Of a DNA stretch of 64,000 nt, positions 32,537 through 44,639 are shown one piece after another. Position numbers and translations under genes: made by a program. The notes under the pieces are model-generated. The model was not told where the DNA came from and did not search any database. It worked only from the letters and a program-made list of their open reading frames with translations. The stretch spans positions 35,292,294 to 35,356,293 of the forward strand of contig NC_079474.1 in NCBI RefSeq assembly GCF_026230105.1, written 5' to 3'. The stretch comes from Diorhabda sublineata (lineage: Eukaryota > Arthropoda > Insecta > Coleoptera > Chrysomelidae). Position 1 is the stretch's first letter, and every line of letters begins with the position of its first letter.

Positions 32537-35500
32537 TCGCTGGAATTCTGACTGCGTCCGAGGTACCACTAGCAAAATTTGAATCTACGATCGAAATTAA
32601 CCTCGTAAAGTGCGTCAATTAATAGTCAGCGCCACTGTTTTTATATTTTCGTTAGTGGCGCGTCGACAACAGAGCCCGTTTTTAAGAATTTCGGATACGT
32701 CTACTACATTTTTGAACGATTTAGTAACGGAGAGTTCGGAAATTATTAATCCGCGTTCGTAAACAAAAAAAATTCTTGGCAGTTATTCATCCTGACTGCG
32801 TCCGAGATACCACTTGTCAAATTTGAATATACGATCGAAATTATTCTCGTAAAGTACGTGGAGGAGACGCGGACTGCTCAATTAATAGTCAGCGCCACTG
32901 TTTTTATATTTTCGTTAGCGGAGCGTCGACAACGGAGCCCGTTTTTAAGAATTCTTGGTACGTCTACTAAATTTTGGAACGATTTAGTAACGGCGAGTTC
33001 GGATATTGTTAATGCGCGTTCGTATACAAAAAAAAATTCTTGATAGTTATTAATCCCGACTGCGTCCGAGATACCAATTGTCAAATTTGAATCCGCGATC
33101 AAAATTAACCTCGTAAAGTGCGTGTAGGAGACGCGGACTGCTCAACTAATAGTCAGCGCCACTGTTTTTATATTTTCGTTAGCGGGGCGTCGACAACAGA
33201 GCCCGTTTTTAAGAATTCTTGCTACGTCTACTAAATTTTGGAACGATTTAGTAACGGCGAGTTCGGATATTGTTAATGCGCGTTCGTATACAAAAAAAAA
33301 TTCTTGATGGTTATTAATCCCGACTGCGTCCGAGATACCACTTGTCAAATTTGAATCCGTGATCAAAATTAACCTCGTAAAGTACGTGGAGGACACGCGG
33401 ACTGCTCAACTAATAGTCAGCGCCACTGTTTTTATATTTTCGTTAGTGGCGCGTCGACAACAGAGCCCGTTTTTAAGAATTTCGGATACGTCTACTATAT
33501 TTTTGAACGATTTAGTAACGGAGAGTTTGGAAATTATTAATCCGCGTTCGTAAACAAAAAAAATTCTTGACAGTTATTCATCCTGACTGCGTCCGAGATA
33601 CCACTTGTCAAATTTGAATATACGATCGAAATTATTCTCGTAAAGTGCGTGTAGGAGACGCGGTCTGCTCAATTAATAGTCAGCGCCACTGTTTTTATAT
33701 TTTCGTTAGCGGCGCGTCGACAACAGAGCCCGTTTTTAAGAATTCTTGGTACGTCTACTAAATTTTGGAACGATTTAGTAACGGCGAGTTCGGGTATTGT
33801 TAATGCGCGTTCGTATACAAAAAAAAATCTTGATGGTTATTAATCCCGACTGCGTCCGAGATACCACTTGTCAAATTTGAATATACGATCGAAATTATTC
33901 TCGTAAAGTACGTGGAGGAGACGCGGACTGCTCAATTAATAGTCAGCGCCACTGTTTTTATATTTTCGTTAGCGGAGCGTCGACAACAGAGCCCGTTTTT
34001 AAGAATTCTTGCTACGTCTACTAAATTTTGGAACGATTTAGTAACGGCGAGTTCGGATATTGTTAATGCGCGTTCGTATACAAAAAAAAATTCTTGATGG
34101 TTATTAATCCCGACTGCGTCCGAGATACCACTTGTCAAATTTGAATATACGATCGAAATTATTCTCGTAAAGTACGTGGAGGAGACGCGGACTGCTCAAT
34201 TAATAGTCAGCGCCACTGTTTTTATATTTTCGTTAGCGGAGCGTCGACAACAGAGCCCGTTTTTAAGAATTCTTGCTACGTCTACTAAATTTTGGAACGA
34301 TTTAGTAACGGCGAGTTCGGATATTGTTAATGCGCGTTCGTATACAAAAAAAAATTCTTGATGGTTATTAATCCCGACTGCGTCCGAGATACCACTTGTC
34401 AAATTTGAATATACGATCGAAATTATTCTCGTAAAGTACGTGGAGGAGACGCGGACTGCTCAATTAATAGTCAGCGCCACTGTTTTTATATTTTCGTTAG
34501 CGGCGCGTCGACAACAGAGCCCGTTTTTAAGAATTTCGGATACGTCTACTACATTTTTGAACGATTTAGTAACGGAGAGTTCGGAAATTATTAATCCGCG
34601 TTCGTAAACAAAAAAAATTCTTGACAGTTATTCATCCTGACTGCGTCCGAGATACCACTTGTCAAATTTGAATATACGATCGAAATTATTCTCGTAAAGT
34701 ACGTGGAGGAGACGCGGACTGCTCAATTAATAGTCAGCGCCACTGTTTTTATATTTTCGTTAGCGGCGCGTCGACAACAGAGCCCGTTTTTAAGAATTTC
34801 GGATACGTCTACTACATTTTTGAACGATTTAGTAACGGAGAGTTCGGAAATTATTAATCCGCGTTCGTAAACAAAAAAAATTCTTGACAGTTATTCATCC
34901 TGACTGCGTCCGAGATACCACTTGTCAAATTTGAATATACGATCGAAATTATTCTCGTAAAGTACGTGGAGGAGACGCGGACTGCTCAATTAATAGTCAG
35001 CGCCACTGTTTTTATATTTTCGTTAGCGGGGCGTCGACAACAGAGCCCGTTTTTAAGAATTCTTGCTACGTCTACTAAATTTTGGAACGATTTAGTAACG
35101 GCGAGTTCGGATATTGTTAATGCGCGTTCGTATACAAAAAAAAAATTCTTGATGGTTATTAATCCCGACTGCGTCCGAGATACCACTTGTCAAATTTGAA
35201 TCCGCGATCAAAATTAACCTCGTAAAGTGCGTGTAGGAGACGCGGACTGCTCAACTAATAGTCAGCGCCACTGTTTTTATATTTTCGTTAGCGGGGCGTC
35301 GACAACAGAGCCCGTTTTTAAGAATTCTTGCTACGTCTACTAAATTTTGGAACGATTTAGTAACGGCGAGTTCGGATATTGTTAATGCGCGTTCGTATAC
35401 AAAAAAAAAAATTCTTGATGGTTATTAATCCCGACTGCGTCCGAGATACCACTTGTCAAATTTGAATCCGCGATCAAAATTAACCTCGTAAAGTGCGTGT

Positions 35501-35890
35501 AGGAGACGCGGACTGCTCAACTAATAGTCAGCGCCACTGTTTTTATATTTTCGTTAGCGGGGCGTCGACAACAGAGCCCGTTTTTAAGAATTCTTGCTAC
35601 GTCTACTAAATTTTGGAACGATTTAGTAACGGCGAGTTCGGATATTGTTAATGCGCGTTCGTATACAAAAAAAAATTCTTGATGGTTATTAATCCCGACT
35701 GCGTCCGAGATACCACTTGTCAAATTTGAATATACGATCGAAATTATTCTCGTAAAGTACGTGGAGGAGACGCGGACTGCTCAATTAATAGTCAGCGCCA
35801 CTGTTTTTATATTTTCGTTAGCGGCGCGTCGACAACAGAGCCCGTTTTTAAGAATTTCTGATACGTGTACTACATTTTTAAACGATTTTT
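32537..35890. repeat. 264-bp satellite array
   Basis: About 12.7 units with a 264-bp period (identical frames start at 33912 and 34176). The array is richer in G and C than its flanks. Two subtypes alternate in blocks: A with 'gaattcttgctacgtctac' and 'aacggcgagttcggatatt', B with 'gaatttcggatacgtctac' and 'aacggagagttcggaaatt'. Subtype A keeps frames of 61-84 codons open on both strands (plus: MEETRTAQLIVSATVFIFSL; minus: NNHQEFFFVYERALTISELA). Both frames end within the unit. The array begins and ends mid-unit. Confidence 0.95.
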
Positions 35891-36215
35891 TAAATCTTTT
35901 TCGACAGCGTTGTCAGACTTACGAGCTTTGCCGGACTTACGCCGATTTTTTCAGTGCGTTGCCAAGTTTCAAGTCTTGTGATATATTCTATGATTAACGT
36001 TGTCTAATAGATGTTCCCGCAGATTTCTACGTAAACTCCTTCCAACCATTAACTTTAAATAAGCCGAAGGTGTAAAATTCAAATATGAATTATGAATATA
36101 TAAAGTGTGTACCATCTCGGAAACGCTTTTAGAATTAAACCTAAATATTTATGGGGTGCTGCAAATCGGCTGCTTTTATATTGCTTATACAGTAAAAGTA
36201 AGCTATAAAAGCTCT
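35891..36215. other. Right flank of 264-bp array
   Basis: Moderately GC-containing for about 100 bp ('gacttacgagctttgccgg') and then AT-rich. No feature recognised. Confidence 0.4.
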
Positions 36216-36719
36216 CTAAAGCTCTTCCGTAGACTCGGCTTTCACACAGTGGCGGAACAAACCCACGATCATAATCTTATAATATTTTTTATTTTTAAAT
36301 TTTATACGTTCAAATATAAACAAATAAATATTTAGAAATCTATCTAAAGTTACGTTCAACATTACGATGAGTTGACACAATAAAAGTTTTAAAAACAGCT
36401 TCGAAAAAACCAAAATCTTCACTCGCTCTTTGTGCTGTCTCAATTCAATACATGGTTTTTCCCACGGGAGCTTAAAGTGTTTGTTTTTGCTTGATTTCTT
36501 CGCTGAAACGTTGAAATAACTACTTAAACGTAAAATTAACTTAGATCGCACGTACCGAATCTCTAGGAACAGCGTAGCTCCGCTGGAATCGAGGTTTTCC
36601 CTTCTTTCCTCTTTCCAAACCGTTTCGCCTGGGTTTGTGTTAGTAGAAACAGTCATGAAACAATGTAGAAGGTAAAAGGAAGTACACTCTTGGTTTTTCA
36701 TAAAACGTATACCAGGCAT
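36216..36719 (-). other. Unassigned 167-residue frame, partly shared with 21.5-21.7 kb
   Basis: The frame starts at an ATG and reads MPGIRFMKNQECTSFYLLHC. Only the first 65 residues or so have any similarity to another place in the window (21.5-21.7 kb); the remainder is Lys/Phe-rich AT-biased sequence. It more likely marks a dispersed element than a gene. Confidence 0.25.
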
Positions 36720-38609
36720 GCTATTATAATTATATAAAAGGAAGGTAAATTCGAAGTTTTCAAAAAAGATAACTTGGAATTTCTAATGTTTAAGGAATTA
36801 TTGTTTTATTGAGGAAGTTTTTGAGGTAAACAGGTGGGGGAAAAATATCGAGCGAGGTTGGCCATAGCTCTTTATTGAAATAGGTTCCTTACTAAACTCG
36901 AAATGGCGGCTACTAGGTTTATAGAGTTGATATTAAAGGTAGAACAAGCAAGGCATGGGAGTATGGACGTTTTCTATAATTGGAAGGTGTTTCCAGAACA
37001 CCAAGGAATCAGGACATTTACCCACTTTTTATTAGGTTATTTTTTTTTAAATGGACGCCACTGCTTTCGGTGTACTTTACACTGCTCGCTTCTCTGTAAT
37101 AGAAGATAATGTTTATAAATATGCATGTGTAAATGTAAGGCTTTAAGTAAACCCAAAACGAAGCGACTTGAATACGTAAAATCCCCTCTCTGTCTCGCTT
37201 TTCCTGTCCACCATTTTCTAATTTTTTTTTCAGACGCGACGATTTCTTTTTTTTTACGCAATATCTTTTTCTATTTTTCTTACCTATTCTATATGTATTG
37301 AAAAAAATAAAAATCGAATCGTTAAATTATTATTTATAACTTTATAGTGATCGGAAATGTAAGGGGGAGAAACGCCAAACGTCAAACGCCAAACGTCAAA
37401 CGCCAAAATGATTTTTATTGCAATAGGAAGCTGTGTATAGATAATACTATTAGAATTCGTTCGGTTTATGGTCCGTGCATAAAAGTTTCCGCTGAAATGC
37501 ACATCCTCCTTTCCCCTTTACACCCCTAACGCTATTTTCCTCAGAAAATGCGTCTGCAATTTCAACAACGATCGATAATTATTTATTCAATTGCATCATC
37601 CGGAATTTACTGTAATTATTAGAAACGTTTAATGGCAATAATTTTTGATTTTTAAAATAAAAATACACCGACGTGTATATTTCTTAAAATTCCACGTTTA
37701 ATTTGTATGGGCGGGTGTCTGAAGGCAGGTATCAAGTAGTTATCGTCACGGCCATTGACTGGATTGGTCGTGACAAGACGCGAGAATCACTATTGGTTGT
37801 TACAAACGTTTACACGCTCCACCAGTTCGCGATATCTTGAAGGGCGAGGGGACTATCGGTTAATATTTTAACCAGGGTCGTACTAGGTTCCAATAAAGAA
37901 AATTTCGAATTAAAACAATCCAAAAAAATGTATTAGATAAATTCTAATAATTTATCGTTAAATTACGAGATTAGTGAAAAATTTGTATTTCCATAATATT
38001 TTTTTTTATTTTATTACTGTAATTTCATTTATTAATTAGACAAGTTTTAGTCTATTTAAATTATTTAATCTTGAGTGGAAGGTGAGTTAATTCATGATTT
38101 TTTTCTTTAAATTAAAACTGGACTTTATTTCGAAATAAATACGTCAGAATATGTGGAGGAAAATCCAAAATATAAAGGAAATGCACCAAAATTGACGTAT
38201 TTCGACGACGAATCCAATAAATTTTACGAGAACAAACACGAATAGTAATTGCTTTATTATGTTTATGAGAATTAGAAACGAACAAAGAATTTTCATCCCT
38301 TTCAACTAAAAATGCCATAAAGCTGCGGATCATTGGGTCTAAATCGGATGCTAATAGACTAACTTAAACGTCACAATAGTTCTCTATCTCTATATATATC
38401 TCTATCTGTCTCTATGTTTACGATTCCGCAATACATAAACTTGGCATCGAGTTATATACAGGGTACCGAGTTTAAATTGTCATATTCTCTATATTAAATG
38501 TTTATTGCGAATCAATTTGAAATTAATATATTAATATACAAAAGCTACCCGGCCCTGTCTTTATTAAATCCCTCTTAATACACTATATAACTATCTAAAG
38601 GCGGTGGGC
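36720..38609. other. Intergenic, two small items
   Basis: Contains a 7-bp-based tandem repeat (caaacgc/caaacgt) at about 37371-37407 and a less AT-rich stretch at about 37700-37860 with two 'attgg' sites (inverted CCAAT) that could be a promoter or first exon. A (TCTA/TCTG) simple run lies near 38390-38415. No gene recognised. Confidence 0.4.
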
Positions 38610-39351
38610 GGTTCAAATCCAATGATTAACAATCAGTAGCTTTTACAGGGACAATCTGTATAATATAAAGATAGCGAAAATGAAAAAAGTACTCGATGTA
38701 CGTTCGACATAAAGAAATATTCTGAAAAAAATTATCATAAATTGTAATTATTTATTAAAAATTACTCACAGAAGGTGTTAAAACAAAATCAGACATCTTG
38801 TTATTTACATATAGAAAAAATTTAAAAAAAAATCTATGACAAATATTTGTGGACGCACTTTTCGAAATCTATGGAGGATATTTTTTGAACTTGGACAATT
38901 TGGGTAGAATTTGGTGAGATTTTAATAGGAGTAAGGTTTGTTGGAGTAGGCCCTGATACAGGAATTGCTCCTCTGCAAGGGTGGGATTGTGATGGTAACG
39001 CGGAGTTGTGTTTTCCAACTTTTCTGGAGGAGAGGAAGCGGAAATTTTCATTTTTGTGTAAAAGAAAACGACAAGAAAATTTACAAGTAAAAACTGCCCT
39101 TCTTGGTTGATTTTTGGAAAAATTTAGCAAAAAAACCGCAAAAAACCTGCAATATCCTAACTTCTTATAATATCCATTGTATATAAATCAGGAAAACGTG
39201 GTGGCTACGTTTTTAAGATGACTTTTTACATCGTTTAGAAATGAACCAACTATTTTTAAAAAAATCGTTTTAAAAACTAATTTTTGATATTTTCAGATTG
39301 TACTAGTTGTCCCTGTGAAAGTAACTAATTGTCAACCATTGGGTATGAACC
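38610..39351. mobile_element. MITE-like element with about 48-bp terminal inverted repeats
   Basis: The left end reads ggttcaaatccaatgattaa, then caatcagtagcttttacagggacaa (split here for length). The right end, inverted, reads ggttcatacccaatggttga, then caattagttactttcacagggac, about 80 percent identical. The interior (about 640 bp) encodes no recognised transposase; a 98-residue minus-strand frame at 39130 is unassigned. It is a nonautonomous DNA element by structure. The superfamily is not clear. Confidence 0.6.
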
Positions 39352-40082
39352 TTAAGATGTGTTAGTGTAGAATTAGACATAAATAATCATCCAACAAAAC
39401 TACAAAATGCTAGAATGTATAATTTAGAAAATAAGTGTTGATTCCGTAATTTTAAAAGCCTATAATTCAGAAACGAAGAATCGAATGAGACATTATTTTC
39501 ACGTCATCGAGAAATTACGGATTTTCATCACGAAAAAACAACGATTCAAAACGAGGAATTTAAAAAAAAACTACAAAATGTAATGTTCGATCAACATTAA
39601 AAAAAAATCAGTTTAAACAGTTGGTATCAAAACATTTTAAATGTTGCTTAGTCACATCAAACTATAGAATAAGTTCATAACTTCGAAGGGTTCATAATAT
39701 TCCCATCAGGATTTTATACAATAATAAAAAATGAAGTGACTACTTAAACTAGTTTACGTAAATTTTTAGACAAATGTATAAATGGAAAGGTGTTTATCGT
39801 TTTCGATTGAGGTACAAATTTTACGTTGCTCTAATTGAATGCTCATGTAATATTGAATGATCACGAGTGGAATTGATGCCCGATGGATTAAAGCACAACA
39901 ACCAAAAATAGAGTTGGTTTAATCCACGTCGAAAGTCATGGATTTAATTCACTTTCAGTATCTGTAGGCAACCCAAATAGCACTCGTATGACAACAGTGT
40001 ATTCAAATCAGTGTTGCCATATCTTAAAACTTAAATAGCAACCCTCGTAGTAAGGGATAAAAACACATATAAAAATAGAAAA
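39352..40082. other. No recognisable gene
   Basis: AT-rich sequence with one mariner-end scrap at about 39995-40050 (cagtgttgccat...agcaaccctcgta) related to 22930-23510. Confidence 0.45.
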
Positions 40083-40855
40083 ATTGCGGTAATTATACAT
40101 TTTCACGGTCACCTGGTTTTTTGGCTCTAGAAAATCGAAAAATGGATGGATTTTAATGATCTTGGTCTCAAAATGTTCCATTTTACGGCGGATTTATAAA
40201 AAAAATTAGTAGAAATAGCTGGAATGAAAATTTCTCATAGTTTTACTGTTTTAAATCGTAAAAAAAAATGGTTTTGCAAAATAATCTTTTACAAAAAATT
40301 ATCTCATTATCAGATAAAGTTCTTATATTTTTTTTTTATATTCTACATAAATTAATAAACAATTTAAAAAAAAATCGAAAAAGAATGATTTTTTCAGTTT
40401 TTATAGCTTAAAATGAAATCGATGAAAAACAATCAATTTTCGTGAATAGTTTCGTACTATATTCTTCAATGTCAATAGTTTTTGGACGATTAAAAATCGA
40501 AAAATAGATAAATTTTATAATTTTGGTCTCAAAATGTTCCATTTTACGACGAATTTATGAAAAACACGGGGGTAGTGGCTGAATTTGCGGTTTTTAATAG
40601 TTTTAAACCTTAAATAGTAGAAAAACTTTTTTTTTTCAAAATATTCATTTTTTTATGTAAATGTTATATGTAGAGTCAATTTTTTTGCATTTAAAGTCAT
40701 GAAACTGTAAAAAATATTTATTTTTTTTAATTTTCGTATTTTTTTTTATAAATCCGCCGTAAAATGGAACCAAGATCATTAAAATCCATCCATTTTTCGA
40801 TTTTCTAGAGCCAAAAAACCAGGTGACGGTGAAAGTGTATAATTACCAAAATTGC
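40083..40855. mobile_element. Foldback element with about 120-bp arms
   Basis: The left arm (40083-40205), with 'cacctggttttttggctct' and 'ccattttacggcggattt', is repeated inverted at 40735-40855. A diverged direct copy of part of the left arm ('ggtctcaaaatgttccattt') is present again at about 40455-40625, so the interior arose by partial tandem duplication. No coding sequence. Confidence 0.75.
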
Positions 40856-41670
40856 TTAAGGGAGAAAATACAAAAAGCATAGTAAGTCATGCTAAAAAGC
40901 GATTACTATGTACTATATGTCATATTATATTGAAAATTTCTGTATTTCATTAGATTTACTTTAATAATTAGATGTAACCCCCATAGAATAGAAAAAATTA
41001 CCATAAACACTACTAGATCTTTCAAATTACATAAAAAATTCTCACTTGTACATTTAAAAGATAATTTCGTTGTTCATTGTAGTTTTTTTCGAGTATTCCT
41101 CATATTTATATTTTGTTTTGTCGGTGTTTTTATTTAATTGTTTGTGTTTGTTTGTTTTGTTTACAAACTGTAACTTATAAGTGGATGAGTAGTCACTGCC
41201 GGAATAATAGAAAAATAATAAAACGGGAGTGTAAGAGCGAGCACGAAAAATGGAAAGGAAGTGTACCCCGAACATTGAGGATCACCAAATACCATGAAAA
41301 ATAATTAATTGTGCTTCAAAAAGTTACTTTGTGTTGTAAATGATTTCGCATTCGGAAAATTTTCGTCGAGTCATCGTTTATTGTCGATTCATTTTTTCTG
41401 ACACTTCTCTTTTAATTAAAAGTATTGTATATATGAGTCGGAGAGTAAAAATAAAAAAAAGGGGCGATGAAGGGCAAACGGAAATTGGGTATAAAACGAT
41501 AGTCGACATCCCCGAACTTCAATAACAGTTTTTATCTCATATTTATCGAATGTTTTTACACATACGCGGTGTTTAAATGAAATTTTGCGTCCACCACAAA
41601 CTTTTTTCAATAGCAAAAGTGAACAAATGAGATTTTATTTGAAATAACTGTTTAGTTGGATATTTTCTTC
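40856..41670. other. No recognisable gene
   Basis: AT-rich sequence; short frames of 60-73 residues on both strands without recognised domains. Confidence 0.45.
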
Positions 41671-42554
41671 ATACAGGGTGTCTCACGACGAGTTAAAACT
41701 ATCTGTATATATGACAAAACAACCCGAAAGTTGACTGTAATTTTGTTATTTTAAATAGGACACCCTGTAAATTGATAAATTTTTGAAATCTACTCAAACT
41801 TTTAATATACTTTTGTCTAAAAACTTTTTTCGAAAAATATATACTTTTTGAGTTTTTAACCGTTGCACACCCTTATAAATTATTTTTTTACTAGGATACC
41901 CTTAAAGATATGAAAATTATTTCTAATCGGTTGCTTTAAGCAAAGCTAAATGTATTTGAATCGATGTTGAAAAATTTTACATTTTATACGGGGTGTATGT
42001 AAAAAGCGTTTAAAGTTTAACTTCATAAATATCAAATTTCTTTATTTTTTAAATTAAACCATCTGGTTTTTTCTATTTTAATGCATTCAGGGATGGAAAA
42101 TAAGGCAAATTAATATATTTTTTCCTATACCTAAACCTTACCGGTCGTCACCTACTTAAAAAAATGAAGAAATTTGATATTTATGAAGTTAAATTTTGAA
42201 CACTTTTTATATACACCCCGTATAAAATGAAAAATTTTTTAACATCGATTCAAATACGTTTAGCTTTGCTTAAAGCAACCGATTAGAAATCATTCTCATA
42301 TCTTCAAGGGTATCCTCGTAAAAAAATAATTTATAAGGGTCTGCAACGGTCAAATTTTTTACAAGAAAATTAATAACTCAAAAAGTATGTATTTTTCGAA
42401 AAAAGTTTTTAGACAAAAGTATATTAAAATTTTGAGTAGATTTCAAAAATGTATTAATATACAGGTGTTCTATTTAAAATAACAAAGTTACAGTCGACTT
42501 CCGGTTATTTTGCCATATATAGATAGTTTTAACTCGTCGTGGGACACCCTATAT
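41671..42554. mobile_element. Foldback element with about 390-bp arms
   Basis: Ends are 'acagggtgtctcacgacgag' and the inverted 'ctcgtcgtgggacaccct'. The left arm (about 41671-42058) and right arm (about 42165-42554) are inverted copies for nearly their full length, differing by scattered substitutions and small indels, with a loop of about 105 bp. It sits between 'ata' and 'ata'. No coding capacity; a transcript would form a long hairpin. Confidence 0.85.
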
Positions 42555-43380
42555 ACTTGTATATCAATAAAAACACAAAACTTAGATTTTATCTAATTAT
42601 CGAATGGAATGTTTGAAATAATCCCCACAAAAAGAAATCAAAAAACGAAAGATTCGGTGATTAGGTCGGCCATTTTATAGAACTCCTGCTAACACAAAAA
42701 CCAAGATGGCTAGTTTTTCTATACTAGAAATATAATTAGATTCTACAGCTGTAGTTTGTGAGTTTCCGTTTTGTACGCGAATAACAAAATAACTAAACAA
42801 AAATTATCGAGTTCGTTGCAATTTATGAGCTTTCCAAATTACAAAATTTTAGCACCCAGTCGAGCACACGTTCCAAATTGTCGATTTTAAGATCCGTTGG
42901 TCGAAGACATTCACACGTTTTCAAATTTGAAATTTGACATGAAACGATTTGTTTTTTAATTGATTCTCGTGTGCTCATAAACGACGTGCACATGGGCTTC
43001 GTGCACAAAGTGCTTTCCTAAATTCCTCGGAAATCAGACCAGGTGATTATAAAAAGTCTTCTGCAAGTTCAATATGATTTTTAGATTTTTTATTACCAAG
43101 AAATTGAGACGAAAATTGTCCAAGTATTTGGTTCTAACTCATTCATAGATATTATAAATTAATATTTCGTTAGATGAGGCAATTTTTGGTAAATGAAACC
43201 AAAAAAATGGTGTAATTATAATTTGGTCACTATATTTTCCTCTTCAGGCTTCAAATTTCCTCTCGAGAGCCAAATTCTTTTTGCCCAATGCTTTTATTCA
43301 GCTCTACGGTTCCAAAGTGATTTAAAACTTAGTATAACCACTTTTTGAGCAATTTTTAACGGTATACTGTAGATAATAGG
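42555..43380. other. No recognisable gene
   Basis: AT-rich sequence; 61-residue minus-strand frame at 43008 unassigned. Confidence 0.45.
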
Positions 43381-43790
43381 TAGGTTTTTCAGTACCTTGC
43401 TGTAAGGGCTCAGATATATTTTTAGACAGCGAGGAATCAGGTCAAACATCACTGAACAGTCGATGGAAAATCTTCACGATGTTTTGGGTCCATCATGTTC
43501 AAATGTTCAGTTAATAAGCGAACATTTTGGAGTCGTCACCTCATTTGGTCAACCACTACGATGCTGGTCCTTGCAAGTCATACTACCTCGTTTAAACCGT
43601 AAAATACCTGTTGATAACGAAGAAGCAGTCTCATTCTAGTTTAGCTTTCACTGGAAACTTTAACTATTGATGGCTATCAAACGAAAACTAAATAATTTGA
43701 AATATGTGCTGTATAGATCGCGTACTACAACTACCGCCATCTCTAGATCAAGCCAGGTACTTCTGGAATCATCCTTGTATATTATAAGCG
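43380..43790 (-). pseudogene. Mariner-like 5'-end with broken transposase N-terminus
   Basis: From the outer end at about 43785 the minus strand reads tacaaggatgattccagaag, then tacctggcttgatctagaga and tggcggtag. Further in, FKRGSMTCKDQHRSG, a stop, PNEVTTPKM, and more stops follow. This matches the 'FKRGRxSxxDExRSGRP' linker between the two helix-turn-helix domains of irritans-type mariners. The catalytic domain was not found. Confidence 0.65.
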
Positions 43791-44639
43791 TATTTAAAAT
43801 TTGGGGGTTGTACTTGTCTATGGAAGGGAATAGAATTTTCAAATTGTAGATTATCAAGTTATGTATATTCTGTGACGAATAATCTTTTATTCAAATTTCA
43901 TAATTTCGACAGTGATAAAATTTAACTGAAATATAAAAATACGTAAGATTTTCTATAAATATTCATAAGCTTAAAATATTAAAAGAGCTTAGAGATGCAA
44001 CTTCAAACGAAGCTAAGTGGCTAAGGGAAGCAGCTCTTTTGAAAAGCTTTTCAAATTAGATCTCGAGATAAAATTTGCACTTCGCGCAAATTAACAACAC
44101 CTCGCTTGACGAGACACCCAAACTACTTAAGCCTCGCTTATATTCTATCCACGTACTGACTGGTTGGTTGATTTTTACTTCTATCTTCATATATATGTGT
44201 GTTATTTTAAACTTGGTTGTTGTTTCATTATAATATTTATTGAGATTTAGTTATTTCTAGGGATAATGAGTCACTAGCAATAGTACCAACATAAATACTA
44301 AACGAAATTGAATGAAAATAAGTAGGCAACACTATATACAATAAAATAAATAAAGTTGTAGGTCTGTCAGGATGATAGATAATTTGGTGTAGACCTTTAA
44401 ATCAGTACTGTTCTTAATTCAGATAAAATCTGTAAATTTAGATCTGGTGCAGACAAAAAAATATATTTGTATTATTTTTTGGAAATAAAACACTATATTT
44501 AGTGAGATATTAAGCTAAATGAATATTTGTTTAAAACACTAAAGCAAGTAAGCTAAACCTGTAAAACTGTAAAAAAGAAACTAAGATCCATCCGGATCAA
44601 AATCTTTTTTTTTTTGCATTACACTTCATATTCTAATCT
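43791..44639. other. No recognisable gene
   Basis: AT-rich flank of the 227-bp array. No gene recognised. Confidence 0.45.

Noticed and set aside
32858..35997. Paired 61-84-residue frames as small overlapping genes
   Set aside because: They repeat every 264 bp with the satellite and differ only by unit subtype. No start context or splice signal supports genes.
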